Shown: in pieces, positions 16,623-24,579 of the stretch
How the letters are laid out: each line of letters begins with the position of its first letter
How positions within the stretch are numbered: the stretch's first letter is position 1
Origin: an uncultured Eubacteriales bacterium
GTDB taxonomy: Bacteria; Bacillota; Clostridia; Oscillospirales; Butyricicoccaceae
Length of the DNA: 38,912 nucleotides
Assembly: GCA_910579575.1 (NCBI GenBank)
Contig: CAJTUM010000016.1
Span: 5,325-44,236 of the forward strand
Direction of reading: 5' to 3'
Position numbers and translations under genes: made by a program
Notes under the pieces: generated by a model
Told to the model about the DNA's origin: nothing
The model's database searches: none
What the model saw: only the letters and a program-made list of their open reading frames with translations

Positions 16623-18176
16623 TCAAATTTTGTCTGGCGGAGAATCGGGCTCCCCTTGGCCGTCCTGATCTGGCGGATCCTGTTGGTCCGGCTGGTCTTG
16701 CTGAGTCTGGCTCTGAGCGGGGGCTGCCGGGGTCAGCCAAGCCCTGATCTGCCCGCTCCCATATCGAGCGAAAAGGATGATAACCCCCGTCGCCAGCACA
16801 GCCGCCGCAAAGGCAGCCCCTCGCAGCCCCAAAGGCGTATACGCCATGCTGATGCCCGTTTTCTCGTATTTTCTCTCCAGCCGTTCCATCTCTGGGGCGT
16901 AAAGGCGGGTTTCCAGCGCGATGAGCGCCAGCCATTCCGCCAGTAGCACGCCCACGGCTTTGACGGCGGTCCAACTGGAAAAATCGTCGATCAACATGGG
17001 CAGGCACAGCCAAAACCAAAGCGCAATCAGGGCCAGCTTACAGCCGTTGTATAAAACCGTCCGCCCCAAACGCTTTTTCCAAAGCTTGTCCATCTCATAT
17101 TTGAAAATGGCCTTCAAGGCCTCCTTGGAAAGATCGGCCTCTTCGATCCGGCGGCCCTTTTCGTGAAAGAGTTCCGCCGCCTCTTCCTCTTCTGGGCTGG
17201 GAGAAGGGTTTCTCTCCGGCGGGGAGCCCGCCCACCCCTCTGACCGGCCGCCTGACTCGACTGGTTTTTCCGCAAAGGGCCAAGGCCGCTCGTCGCTGTC
17301 CAGCGGCACATTTTGATGAGCGCCGTCTCGACGGTTGACAAAAAACAGGCAACCGTTGGCCAGGTCCAGCCGGTCCGCCGGCTGCTCCCACAGCAAACGC
17401 GGCGGCCCGCCGGCCAGCGGCGCGGCCCAGATTCGTCCCGTCCGCCGGGCGATGTAAAAGGCGTGATCCCAATAACAGTTGATTTGCTCGGCTTCTCCCA
17501 GCGTCAGCCTTCTGGTTCGGCCGTCCGTCGGGTCCATCAAAACGATCTCCCAATCCTGGTCCCGTTTCGGCTGGGCAATCAAAGCCCGCTGCATGACCAG
17601 GTAACCCCGATAAACCTGGAGCTGACAAAGCCCCGGCGCCGTCGTCAGCATCTCTTCCCGCCTGGTTCGGAAATCATATTCCATCAGCGTTTTCTGGTCC
17701 CCGCCGGCGGACAGGATGTAATAGAGCTTGTCCTCGTTTGCAGCGGCCCATTCCAGCGTTTGGCCGGGGGTTGTTTTTTGAATCACCCGAGAATATTGCA
17801 GATCCTGGCTCAGCTGATAGAGAAACGTCTGCTGATGTTGATTGATCAGAATGATGAAAACAGAATCCTGGTTGACAGTAAAGGACTGCACTTCGTCTCC
17901 GTTTCCGCCCAAAATCCGCCGTTTTTCCCTGCCGTCAAACAAACAAGTCCACAACGAGCGGTCCTCCGTCTGATAAAAAACCCGGCCATAGCGGGGGCCC
18001 AGGCAAAAGGCTTCCACCGGCCCGGGCACAATTTTTTCGTCGCTGTCGTCGGTGAGGCGATACAGAGCGCAGCGGTCTTGGTCGTTGATTAAAAAGCAGA
18101 CGTCCTGAACCATCTGGACGCCTCTGTTGGCGCCGCCGTTTTCTTCGTTCAGCCGCCCGATGTCGATTTCGTTCAT
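16623..18176 (-). CDS. Membrane protein with N-terminal propeller-like region
   Basis: 517 aa. Residues about 25-300 contain repeated short beta segments (CALYRLTDDSDEK, LYYILSAGGDQKTLMEYD, FYIARRTGRIW), resembling a DUF5050/beta-propeller fold. About 300-345 is an acidic, proline-rich linker. About 375-400 and 405-420, then 450-470, are hydrophobic membrane segments, and the C-terminus is a Gln/Asp/Pro-rich tail. No signal peptide at the N-terminus, so the propeller is probably cytosolic. GGAGGAGG precedes the ATG. Function unknown. Its stop codon is four bases from the valS promoter. Confidence 0.7.
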   Translation of the reverse strand: MNEIDIGRLNEENGGANRGVQMVQDVCFLINDQDRCALYRLTDDSDEKIVPGPVEAFCLGPRYGRVFYQTEDRSLWTCLFDGREKRRILGGNGDEVQSFTVNQDSVFIILINQHQQTFLYQLSQDLQYSRVIQKTTPGQTLEWAAANEDKLYYILSAGGDQKTLMEYDFRTRREEMLTTAPGLCQLQVYRGYLVMQRALIAQPKRDQDWEIVLMDPTDGRTRRLTLGEAEQINCYWDHAFYIARRTGRIWAAPLAGGPPRLLWEQPADRLDLANGCLFFVNRRDGAHQNVPLDSDERPWPFAEKPVESGGRSEGWAGSPPERNPSPSPEEEEAAELFHEKGRRIEEADLSKEALKAIFKYEMDKLWKKRLGRTVLYNGCKLALIALWFWLCLPMLIDDFSSWTAVKAVGVLLAEWLALIALETRLYAPEMERLERKYEKTGISMAYTPLGLRGAAFAAAVLATGVIILFARYGSGQIRAWLTPAAPAQSQTQQDQPDQQDPPDQDGQGEPDSPPDKI

Positions 18177-18266
18177 AACTCCTCCTCCCCGTTGGTTATG
18201 GTATCAGTATATCCCAAAAAAGACCCGGTGTAAATCCCGGAAAAGCCGAAAAAACAGGCCGATTTC

Positions 18267-18296
18267 TTGACGCCGTCTCCCCTTATCCCTTATAAT
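18267..18296 (+). promoter_or_regulatory. Sigma-A promoter of the SLH-CAP gene
   Basis: TTGACG (18267-18272), an 18-base spacer and TATAAT (18291-18296), 32 bases before the ATG. Confidence 0.8.
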
Positions 18297-18328
18297 GAGT
18301 CTCATTCGAAAACAGGAGGAAGATTGAA

Positions 18329-19321
18329 ATGAAACGTTTTTGCGCCCTTTTTCTCGCTTTCGCTCTGCTGACCGGCACAATCGCCGGCGCGGCCCTTTTC
18401 CCCGACGTGCCCCAGGAACACTGGGCCGCCCAGTATATCAGCGCCGCCAACGACCAAGGCTGGGTGCAAGGCATGGAGGACGGCTCCTATGCCCCCGGCC
18501 AAAACCTGACCGCCGCCCAGTTTCTCTCCATGGTATGCAACGCCTTTTTCCCTGAGCGGCTGGCGGAAGAGCCCCAAGGCGCCGCCTGGTTTTCCCCCTC
18601 TTGGTCCCTTTCTCAGCGCTTGGGCCTGAGCCAAGGCTCTGGGCTGAGCCAAACAAACCTATCGCAGCCCATCAGCCGCAACGATATGGCTCAAGTGATT
18701 TTTAACGCCCTGATTGCCGCCGACGTGGATCTGGACCATATCGCAGGCGACGAAGCCTCGGGCTTTTCCGATTGGGGCCAGATTCCTTCCTCCTATTATC
18801 CGGCTATTTCCGCCTCATACCGTCTGAGCATTCTAAACGGCAAACCTGGCAACGTTTTTGGCGGCCAAGAGCCGATGACCCGAGCGGAAGCTGCCGCCGT
18901 GCTGTGTCGTATGTCTGACGCTGTGGAAAAAGACCGGCAAAACAAGCCCATGGACGTCTCCGCTCAGGTGCTGGAGCTGGTGAACCAGGAGCGGGCCAGG
19001 GAGGGGCTTTCGCCTCTGGCCTTGGATGAAAAGCTGACCGAATCCGCCCTGATCCGGGCCGGCGAGCTGAAAATCAACTTTTCCCACACCCGGCCCGACG
19101 GCTCCCCTTGCGGCACGGCGCTGGATGAAACCGGCGCTTACGACGGCGCCTCCCGCTCAGGCGAAAACATTGCCGTCGTTTATGGCGACGCCAAAACGGT
19201 GGTCAACGCCTGGATGGACTCGCCGGGCCATCGCAGCAATATTCTGGACCCCGGTTTTACCCACATGGCTTCCGCCCGGTGCGGAAACTTTTGGGCCCAG
19301 ATGTTTATCGGCCGCCATTGA
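18329..19321 (+). CDS. Secreted SLH-CAP (SCP/PR1-like) protein
   Basis: 330 aa. A signal peptide covers residues 1-22. SLH-type repeats follow (FPDVPQEHWAAQYISAANDQ at about 24-43, and more to about 195). The C-terminal CAP domain (about 208-328) has FSHTRPDGSP, SGENIAVVYG and WMDSPGHRSNIL, the conserved His/Glu cavity motifs. CAP proteins of this type (YkwD-like) are extracellular; their activity is not settled. The SLH part should hold it at the cell wall. AGGAGG is 8 bases before the ATG, and the gene has its own promoter. Confidence 0.9.
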   Translation: MKRFCALFLAFALLTGTIAGAALFPDVPQEHWAAQYISAANDQGWVQGMEDGSYAPGQNLTAAQFLSMVCNAFFPERLAEEPQGAAWFSPSWSLSQRLGLSQGSGLSQTNLSQPISRNDMAQVIFNALIAADVDLDHIAGDEASGFSDWGQIPSSYYPAISASYRLSILNGKPGNVFGGQEPMTRAEAAAVLCRMSDAVEKDRQNKPMDVSAQVLELVNQERAREGLSPLALDEKLTESALIRAGELKINFSHTRPDGSPCGTALDETGAYDGASRSGENIAVVYGDAKTVVNAWMDSPGHRSNILDPGFTHMASARCGNFWAQMFIGRH

Positions 19322-19372
19322 ACGGCGCAAAAGAGAACGCCGCTTGCAAGGCTTTTGTTCGGCTGTAGCCTC

Positions 19373-19401
19373 TTGCTTTTTGAGCCGCTTCCGCTTATAA
19401 T
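19373..19401 (+). promoter_or_regulatory. Sigma-A promoter of the DUF4317 gene
   Basis: TTGCTT (19373-19378), a 17-base spacer, then TATAAT (19396-19401). The start of transcription near 19408 excludes the long upstream reading of the next gene. Confidence 0.8.
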
Positions 19402-19472
19402 AAGAACTGTTGTTTTATCTGCGGCCAAGCCTTTCCGCCGCGGAAACGCCCATAGATAGCGAGGTTTATACT

Positions 19473-20606
19473 ATGAATCAAAAAGAAGTCAGCGAGCTGA
19501 GGCGCCGCTTCCGCCCAGACCAAAGCGCCATCAGCCGCATCTACGGCTGCTATGTCAACAGCGGCAAGGAAGTGGTTTCCTATATCGACGAATCTCTGGG
19601 GACGATGCCCCAGGAAGAGGCCGAACAATATCTGAACTTGCTGAAAAAGACCCTGTCCGGCTCTCTGGGAAAAAATTTGATCGATATTGTGTTTTCCACA
19701 GACCAGGTGACGGACGGCGAGGAACACCGACGGCTTATGGCCCTGCGGGACTCTGCGCTGAAGGACGGCCAGCTTCGCCAGGAATTTTACCAAAAGATCA
19801 TCGAAACGTTGGATATGGGGGACAGCAATTATCTGATCCTGCTGGCCCACGACGCTTATGACGCGCCCTATCGAGGCAAAGACGGCTCGGTTCAGGCAGA
19901 CGCCTCGGACCGGGTGTTTTCCTATCTCGTCTGCTGCGTCTGCCCGGTGAAGGAGGGCAAGCTGGAACTGGGCTATTGCCCTGGCGAAAATGAATTTCAC
20001 AACTGCGCTCCCAGCCAAATCGTCTCTCCGCCGGAGCTGGGCTTCCTGTTCCCCGCCTTTGACGACCGGGCCGCAAACATTTACAACGCTTTGGCTTATT
20101 CCCGCAAAGCGGACCAGCTGCACCAGGAATTTTTGGACGCCATTTTCCACACGGAACCGCCCATGTCCGCCGGAGAACAAAAAGAGGCGTTTCAGGCCGC
20201 CCTCAGCGAGGCTCTGGAGGGGGCTTGCAGCCTGGAGGTGGCTCAGGCCGTCCATGAGCGCCTGACCGAGCGCATTGAGGAGCACAAGGAACACAAAGAC
20301 CCGGAGCCTCTTTCTGTGACGGCCGACGAAGTGGGCCGCATTCTCCAGGACTGCGGCGTGGGCGAAGAGCAGGTTGCCGCCTTCTGCGAAAGCTGCGGCC
20401 GACAGTTCGGCAAAAACGCGGCTCTCAGCCCAGCCAACCTCATCGACAGCAAAAAATTCGAGGTCAAAACCGGAGACGTCGTGGTGTCGGTGGAGCCGGA
20501 ACGCAGTTATTTGGTGGAAACCAGGATGATAGACGGGAAAAAATATCTTTTGATTCCTGTGGACGACAGCCTTGAAGTCAACGGCCTGTCCATCGACAAA
20601 ATCTAA
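19473..20606 (+). CDS. DUF4317 family protein
   Basis: 377 aa beginning MNQKEVSELRRRFRPDQSAI, then SRIYGCYVNSGKEVV, the characteristic start of DUF4317 proteins of Clostridia. No signal peptide or membrane segments; cytosolic. A cysteine-containing VCCVCPVKEGKLELGYC block lies near residue 155. Function unknown for the whole family. The ATG at 19473 has GAGG 8 bases upstream. The frame is open back to 19410, but that is at the transcript start and lacks a ribosome binding site. A terminator follows. Confidence 0.82.
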   Translation: MNQKEVSELRRRFRPDQSAISRIYGCYVNSGKEVVSYIDESLGTMPQEEAEQYLNLLKKTLSGSLGKNLIDIVFSTDQVTDGEEHRRLMALRDSALKDGQLRQEFYQKIIETLDMGDSNYLILLAHDAYDAPYRGKDGSVQADASDRVFSYLVCCVCPVKEGKLELGYCPGENEFHNCAPSQIVSPPELGFLFPAFDDRAANIYNALAYSRKADQLHQEFLDAIFHTEPPMSAGEQKEAFQAALSEALEGACSLEVAQAVHERLTERIEEHKEHKDPEPLSVTADEVGRILQDCGVGEEQVAAFCESCGRQFGKNAALSPANLIDSKKFEVKTGDVVVSVEPERSYLVETRMIDGKKYLLIPVDDSLEVNGLSIDKI

Positions 20607-20634
20607 CGCCGGCCCGCCGACAAATCTCTAAATC

Positions 20635-20673
20635 AAAACCGCCGAGGACAAACGGCAGTCCCCGGCGGTTTTT
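20635..20673 (+). terminator. Terminator of the DUF4317 gene
   Basis: AAAACCGCCG (20635-20644) pairs with CGGCGGTTTT, and further T follows. Just downstream a 13-bp unit, CGGCCGTTTTTTG, is repeated twice in tandem (20677-20702). Confidence 0.75.
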
Positions 20674-20710
20674 CATCGGCCGTTTTTTGCGGCCGTTTTT
20701 TGCATTTCTT

Positions 20711-21892
20711 TTATTTATGCTCCTTCAACCAGCTGATCGCGCAATGGGCGTAAATGGCGGCGCCGATGTGCAGCGCGTCTTCGTTGAACAGCACCTTGGG
20801 GTTGTGGTTGGAAATCCATTTGGATTTATCTTCCACACCAGCGGACAACCAGAAGATCTGGCCGGGCACCGCCTGGCTGAAATAGGCGAAGTCCTCTGAG
20901 CCGGAACCCCGCTGTTTGTTGCGCAACTGCTTTTCCGTCCCCACAATATCAGCGGAATATTTCAACATATCGGCGGTGAATTCCGCGTCGCAATATGTGG
21001 CGGGAGAAGAGAACAGCCAGTTGACTGTGGCGCTGCCGCCGAACATAGCCGCCGTCTGAACGCTCACTTCCTCCAACCGGCGCTTGAGCATATCGGTAAG
21101 CTCGCCGTTGAAGCCCCGGATCGTGCCTTTGAGCACGCCCTCGTCCGGGATGATGTTGGTGGCGTCGCCAAACTGCATAGCGCCCACGGTGAGCACGCAC
21201 TGCTCGGCAGGGTCGGCTTCCCGGGCGATCAGCTCCTGCAGGGCCAGGTGGATATGAACGCCGATGTTGATGGGGTCCACGCCCCGGTGGGGAGCCGCGC
21301 CGTGGCTGCCTTTACCCTTGACATGAATCTCAAAGCCGTCGGCAGAGGCCATCACATACTCTGTGCCATAGTGAATTTCGCCCACTTCGCCGGTGGAACC
21401 GATATGAATGGCGAAGGCCGCGTCCACATGGGGGTTTTCCAGCACGCCAGCGTCGATCATGGCCTTGGCGCCGCCGAAGGTTTCCTCATTGGGCTGGAAC
21501 ACCAGCTTAATTGTCCCTTCAATCTCGTCTTCCCGCTCCTTCAGCAGCTTGGCGGCGCCCAGCATCATAGCCATATGGGTGTCGTGGCCGCAGGAATGCA
21601 TAGCGTTGGGGTTTTTAGAAGCGAACGGCAGGCCCGTTTCCTCCGGCATGGGCAGCGCGTCCATATCGCCTCGGATGATGATGCACTTGCCCGGCTTTTT
21701 GCCGCCGGCAATGGCTACCAGACCGCATTTGCAGATCTCTTGAGGCTGATATCCCATAGCCTCCAGTTTTTCCCGCACATACTTGACCGTCTCCGGCAAC
21801 TCGTCCCGCACCTCGGGATACATATGGAAATGACGGCGGTTTTCAATCAGCTCGGACTCAATTTCCTTGGCTCTTTTCAGAAATTCGTTCAT
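20711..21892 (-). CDS. M20 family amidohydrolase
   Basis: 393 aa, typical for M20D amidohydrolases (hippurate/N-acyl-amino-acid hydrolases). Metal-binding motifs: RGDMDALPMPEETGL (about residues 74-88), SCGHDTHMAMMLGAAKLL (about 98-115) and FQPNEETFGGA (about 132-142). It should be a cytosolic Zn/Mn enzyme releasing an amino acid from an N-acyl derivative. The ATG at 21892 has GAGGAGGAAG upstream. A longer in-frame reading to 22192 lacks a ribosome binding site and runs over a pseudogene, so I reject it. Confidence 0.9.
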   Translation of the reverse strand: MNEFLKRAKEIESELIENRRHFHMYPEVRDELPETVKYVREKLEAMGYQPQEICKCGLVAIAGGKKPGKCIIIRGDMDALPMPEETGLPFASKNPNAMHSCGHDTHMAMMLGAAKLLKEREDEIEGTIKLVFQPNEETFGGAKAMIDAGVLENPHVDAAFAIHIGSTGEVGEIHYGTEYVMASADGFEIHVKGKGSHGAAPHRGVDPINIGVHIHLALQELIAREADPAEQCVLTVGAMQFGDATNIIPDEGVLKGTIRGFNGELTDMLKRRLEEVSVQTAAMFGGSATVNWLFSSPATYCDAEFTADMLKYSADIVGTEKQLRNKQRGSGSEDFAYFSQAVPGQIFWLSAGVEDKSKWISNHNPKVLFNEDALHIGAAIYAHCAISWLKEHK

Positions 21893-21975
21893 AGCTTTCT
21901 TCCTCCTCGCTTGTCCCGCCTTGGCGGGCCCTGATCGATAATTCCGTTTCATTGTATCACAAAACTCTCGCAAAA

Positions 21976-22140
21976 TCAAATCGCTTTCCGGCGTTCCCCC
22001 AGGCTCCAAGCCCGCAGCTCGTCGTTGGTAGAATCGCGGCTGGCGACGAATCCAATGGGCGTCCGGCTGTTTTTTCGAATATGGACGCACAGGGCCAAGC
22101 CGTCCTGGCCGGGCAGACCCAAATCCAACAGAATCCGAGC
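21976..22140 (-). pseudogene. Response-regulator receiver fragment
   Basis: The minus-strand frame reads ILLDLGLPGQDGLALCVHIR, then PIGFVASRDSTNDELRAWSLGE. This matches the middle of an OmpR-type receiver domain (LLDLxLPGxDGxxLCxxIR ... PIIFVTSRDSxxDEL). The phospho-acceptor aspartate in LLDLGLP is still recognisable. The N-terminal acidic pocket, the C-terminal lysine and the whole DNA-binding domain are missing, and a stop follows. It is a relic between the ABC-F and M20 genes, perhaps of a lost two-component system. Confidence 0.65.
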
Positions 22141-22270
22141 GGAAGCGGCTGGTTTCTTCGGTTTGGCCGCCAAAGCAACGCCTGCGCGCCAACGACGACG
22201 CAAGCCGATAGCCTTTGTCCAGAAACGGCCCCGCTGGGCGGCGGGCCGCGTTTTAGGGCCCTTCCATGGT

Positions 22271-23767
22271 TTATCTCCTCTCTGCCGGCTCCACCTCTAT
22301 GATTTTTGTAGCCGCCGTCTGAACAAAAGCGGCGTCGTGTTCGACCAACAACAGAGAGGGGCCGCTTTCCAACACCGCTTCCTCCAGTTGAAGGCGCGAA
22401 GCCAGATCGATATAGTTCAGCGGTTCGTCCCACAGGTAGAGGTGGGCCGGTTTGCAGAAGCTCAGGGCCAACGCCGCCTTTTTTCGCTGGCCTTCGCTCA
22501 TCTGCTGCATAGGGCGCTCCAAGTCCTTCCGCTCCAATCCCAGCTTGCGCAGCAGAGCCAGCAGCAGGCTTTCGTCGGCGCCCTGGTCCCGAGCCAACTG
22601 GCGCAGCTCTCCCTGCATCCTGCCGGTATCCTGCGGGACGACGGCCAGCTCCAACCCGGGCGCCCGGTAAAATTCCCCGGTATATTCCGCCTCCTCGCCG
22701 GCGCACAGCCGCAGCAGAGTGGTTTTTCCCGCGCCGTTGGGGCCGGTCAGCGCCGCTCTGTCCCCCGGTTCAATCACAAAATCCAGCGGCTTGCAAACCG
22801 GGCGACCGCCATAGCGCAGGACTAGATTCCGCGCCTGAATCAGCCGAGGCCGGCTGGAAGTCAGAGGCCGCAGGGTCAGCTTGGCCTCCAGCTCGGCGTC
22901 TTGAAGCAGCCCCGCCTTTTCCTCGATCTGGCGTTCCTGACGCCGCTGAATGTTTTTGGCCCGCTGCATCATCTTGGCGGATTTATGGCCGATATATCCC
23001 CGATCAGGCCGCAGACCGGAATTGCGGCTCCCCTTTTTGCCGCGCTCTGTGGCGTCCGACCAGCTCGCCGTTTGCCGGGCGGCTTGCTCCAGCTGGCGGA
23101 TTTCTTTTTTCAGCTTTTCGTTTTTACCCTTTTCAAAGGCGTCCCGTCTATCCCAATCCAGCTTCCAGGCAGAGTAATTGCCCGCCTGCACCTGAACGCT
23201 TCGCCGGTTGACGCTGAGAATATGGTCGACGCAGCCGTCCAGTAAAGCTCTGTCATGGGAGGCCAGGATAAATCCGCCCTTGCTCCGCAGATAGTCCGCC
23301 AGCCGGCGGCGGCCCAAGGCGTCCAGGTGGTTGGTGGGCTCGTCGATGAGAGGAAACGCGCCAGGCCGCAAAAATAGGGCGGCAATCAAAATTTTGGTCT
23401 GCTCCCCGCCGCTCAAGGTATCAAAAGGCCGGTCCAAAGCCTCTTCCGGCACATTCAGCAGGTTCAGCTCTCGCCGCAGCCGCCATTCCTCAGCGCCGGC
23501 GGCCGCTTCCAAAGCCGCCTGGCCTGCCGGCGCGGTTTTGTCCCGCGGCGCCCAGGGGAAATAGACAAAATTCACCCCGGCTTGAATCAATCCGGCATAT
23601 TCATACCGCCCCTCCAGCAGGCGGAGAAAGGTGGTTTTGCCTCGACCGTTGCGGCCGATGAGCCCCAGCTTCCATTGCGTGTCCAGCTGAAAGCTGACAT
23701 TTTCAAACACATGGTCTGGGCTGCCCTCATATCCGAAAGTCAGATTTTGTATCGAGATCAAAGACAT
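22271..23767 (-). CDS. ABC-F ATPase, Lsa/Vga-like ribosomal protection type
   Basis: 498 aa with two ABC domains and no membrane segments. Walker A: GRNGRGKTTF (about 39-48) and GPNGAGKTTLL (about 340-350). Signatures: LSGGEQTK and MSEGQRKK. Walker B: LIDEPTNHLDA and LWDEPLNYID. The domains are joined by a charged helical linker (about 205-300) like the P-site tRNA interaction motif arm of antibiotic-resistance ABC-F proteins. Such proteins release lincosamides, streptogramin A or pleuromutilins from ribosomes; the phenotype here is inference. The ATG at 23767 has AAGGAG 9 bases upstream; a TTG one codon earlier is possible. A 280-base attenuator leader precedes it. Confidence 0.88.
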   Translation of the reverse strand: MSLISIQNLTFGYEGSPDHVFENVSFQLDTQWKLGLIGRNGRGKTTFLRLLEGRYEYAGLIQAGVNFVYFPWAPRDKTAPAGQAALEAAAGAEEWRLRRELNLLNVPEEALDRPFDTLSGGEQTKILIAALFLRPGAFPLIDEPTNHLDALGRRRLADYLRSKGGFILASHDRALLDGCVDHILSVNRRSVQVQAGNYSAWKLDWDRRDAFEKGKNEKLKKEIRQLEQAARQTASWSDATERGKKGSRNSGLRPDRGYIGHKSAKMMQRAKNIQRRQERQIEEKAGLLQDAELEAKLTLRPLTSSRPRLIQARNLVLRYGGRPVCKPLDFVIEPGDRAALTGPNGAGKTTLLRLCAGEEAEYTGEFYRAPGLELAVVPQDTGRMQGELRQLARDQGADESLLLALLRKLGLERKDLERPMQQMSEGQRKKAALALSFCKPAHLYLWDEPLNYIDLASRLQLEEAVLESGPSLLLVEHDAAFVQTAATKIIEVEPAERR

Positions 23768-23817
23768 CAAGCGTCTCTCCTTTGCACTATAAATGAAGCA
23801 GAATACCGTTTGGGCGC

Positions 23818-23851
23818 AAAAAAAGCCGCGGGAAAGTTGATTTCCCGCGGC
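23818..23851 (-). terminator. Intrinsic terminator inside the ABC-F leader
   Basis: On the minus strand GCCGCGGGAAA (23851-23841) pairs with TTTCCCGCGGC (23835-23825) over a 5-base loop, followed by seven T. It lies about 51 bases upstream of the ABC-F start codon, so it must be bypassed for expression. Confidence 0.9.
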
Positions 23852-23874
23852 CGGAACGCTAAAACAAAGCGACC

Positions 23875-23970
23875 CTATCCATTGGATAGAACGCCAAAGC
23901 CGGTATTCTGCGCGTCAAACTTTCCTTGCTGAGGCAAAGCAAATAAAAGGCCCTGCGGCCCCTTCGCCAT
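23875..23970 (-). CDS. Possible 31-aa leader peptide of the ABC-F gene
   Basis: Reads MAKGPQGLLFALPQQG and ends with VLSNG before TAG at 23877-23875. It overlaps the upstream arm of the leader's long inverted repeat and stops inside a small hairpin just before the terminator, a good position for ribosome-controlled folding. AGGG lies very close to the ATG, so initiation may be weak. Support is positional only. Confidence 0.4.
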   Translation of the reverse strand: MAKGPQGLLFALPQQGKFDAQNTGFGVLSNG

Positions 23971-24059
23971 GCCCTATTCGTTTTTCAGCAAGCAGTTTTC
24001 CGCACACTTTCAGCTCCAATCTTTTTTCACTCTACGCCGGCCTAAGCCGGCTTACATTC

Positions 24060-24088
24060 ATTAAAGCACATTCCCCCCCTCTTGTCAA
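24060..24088 (-). promoter_or_regulatory. Promoter of the ABC-F transcript
   Basis: On the minus strand: TTGACA (24088-24083), a 17-base spacer, then TTTAAT (24065-24060). It lies in the downstream flank of the YdeI-like pseudogene. Confidence 0.8.
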
Positions 24089-24199
24089 CCCCTCCCCCGG
24101 CGAAGAGAGAGACGAAAAAGCGGCGGTTTGGCGCTCCTTGCGCCTCAAAACCGGGAGTTTTTCGGCGCATTTGGGCAAGAAAATACGCCGCCTCTGCCA

Positions 24200-24568
24200 C
24201 ATGAGTTTCCGGTTTTGGTTGAGCCTGCCGATTATCCAGGCGATTCGCTTTTCCCGCCCGGCTTCGGTTTTTGCGTCGAGATAAGCCCGCGTATCGGTCT
24301 TCTGAACCGAAGGAGACATGGATTGAAAATGGGAGCAGGTCGGCTCCCGCCCCTCCAGCGCTGCCAAAAGCGCCGCGTTTTGCCTCTCGCCAACCGCCGC
24401 CGGAGGAGGTTCGTCCCATCGGCCGTTTTTTGGAGCGTCCTCCAGGGCTTTCCCAGCCTTCGTCGTCTTGGGTCTGCCGGTTTTGCCAAACAGCAGCCAA
24501 ACGCTGGGGCCGGGCCGACAATGCGCAAAAAGCTATGCCCTAAACTCCCCCTGGTTTCTAAATTCCAT
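24200..24568 (-). pseudogene. YdeI/OmpD-associated (bacteriocin-protection-like) pseudogene
   Basis: The ATG at 24568 with GGAGGAG opens MEFRNQGEFRA, then a TAG where relatives have Trp (EFRAWL). The same frame continues SVWLLFGKTGRPKT, then KALEDAPKNGRWDEPPP, and ends with FQSMSPSVQKTDTRAYLDAK and KRIAWIIGRLNQNRKLM. These match the two ends of YdeI/OmpD-associated proteins (about 190 aa). Roughly 80 middle residues are missing, and the ALEDA seam matches sequences expected at both deletion borders (EALEEA and KIEEA), suggesting loss between short repeats. The usual stop after the final Met is also gone, and the frame runs on to 24032. It starts 11 bases after the hydrolase stop. Confidence 0.78.
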
Positions 24569-24579
24569 GAGCTCCTCCG

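Larger units (their letters stand above)
23771..24053 (-). promoter_or_regulatory. Attenuator leader of the ABC-F gene
   Basis: A 283-base 5' leader carries a strong terminator upstream of the ABC-F gene and a possible 31-codon ORF. An 11-bp inverted repeat (GCAGAATACCG at 23911-23901 on the minus strand, and its complement at 23808-23798) brackets the terminator; with a 2-base bulge it extends by about five more pairs (TTTGG/CCAAA). A small CTATCC/GGATAG hairpin (about 23875-23889) lies at the stop of the short ORF. This resembles ribosome-mediated attenuation known for vmlR, msrD and similar genes; the mechanism is inferred. Confidence 0.65.

Noticed and set aside
14688..16946. A 752-codon plus-strand frame opposite valS and its T-box
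   Set aside because: It crosses valS, the T-box and a promoter in antisense and shows no domain pattern.
19410..19472. N-terminal extension of the DUF4317 protein
   Set aside because: It begins at the predicted transcription start with no ribosome binding site; the family starts at MNQKEVSEL.
20711..22192. Longer N-terminus for the M20 amidohydrolase
   Set aside because: No ribosome binding site at the upstream start; the ATG at 21892 has an excellent one, and the extra part overlies the response-regulator relic.
24032..24521. Two overlapping minus-strand frames as separate genes
   Set aside because: One is an unrelated frame; the other is the readable tail of the YdeI-like pseudogene.
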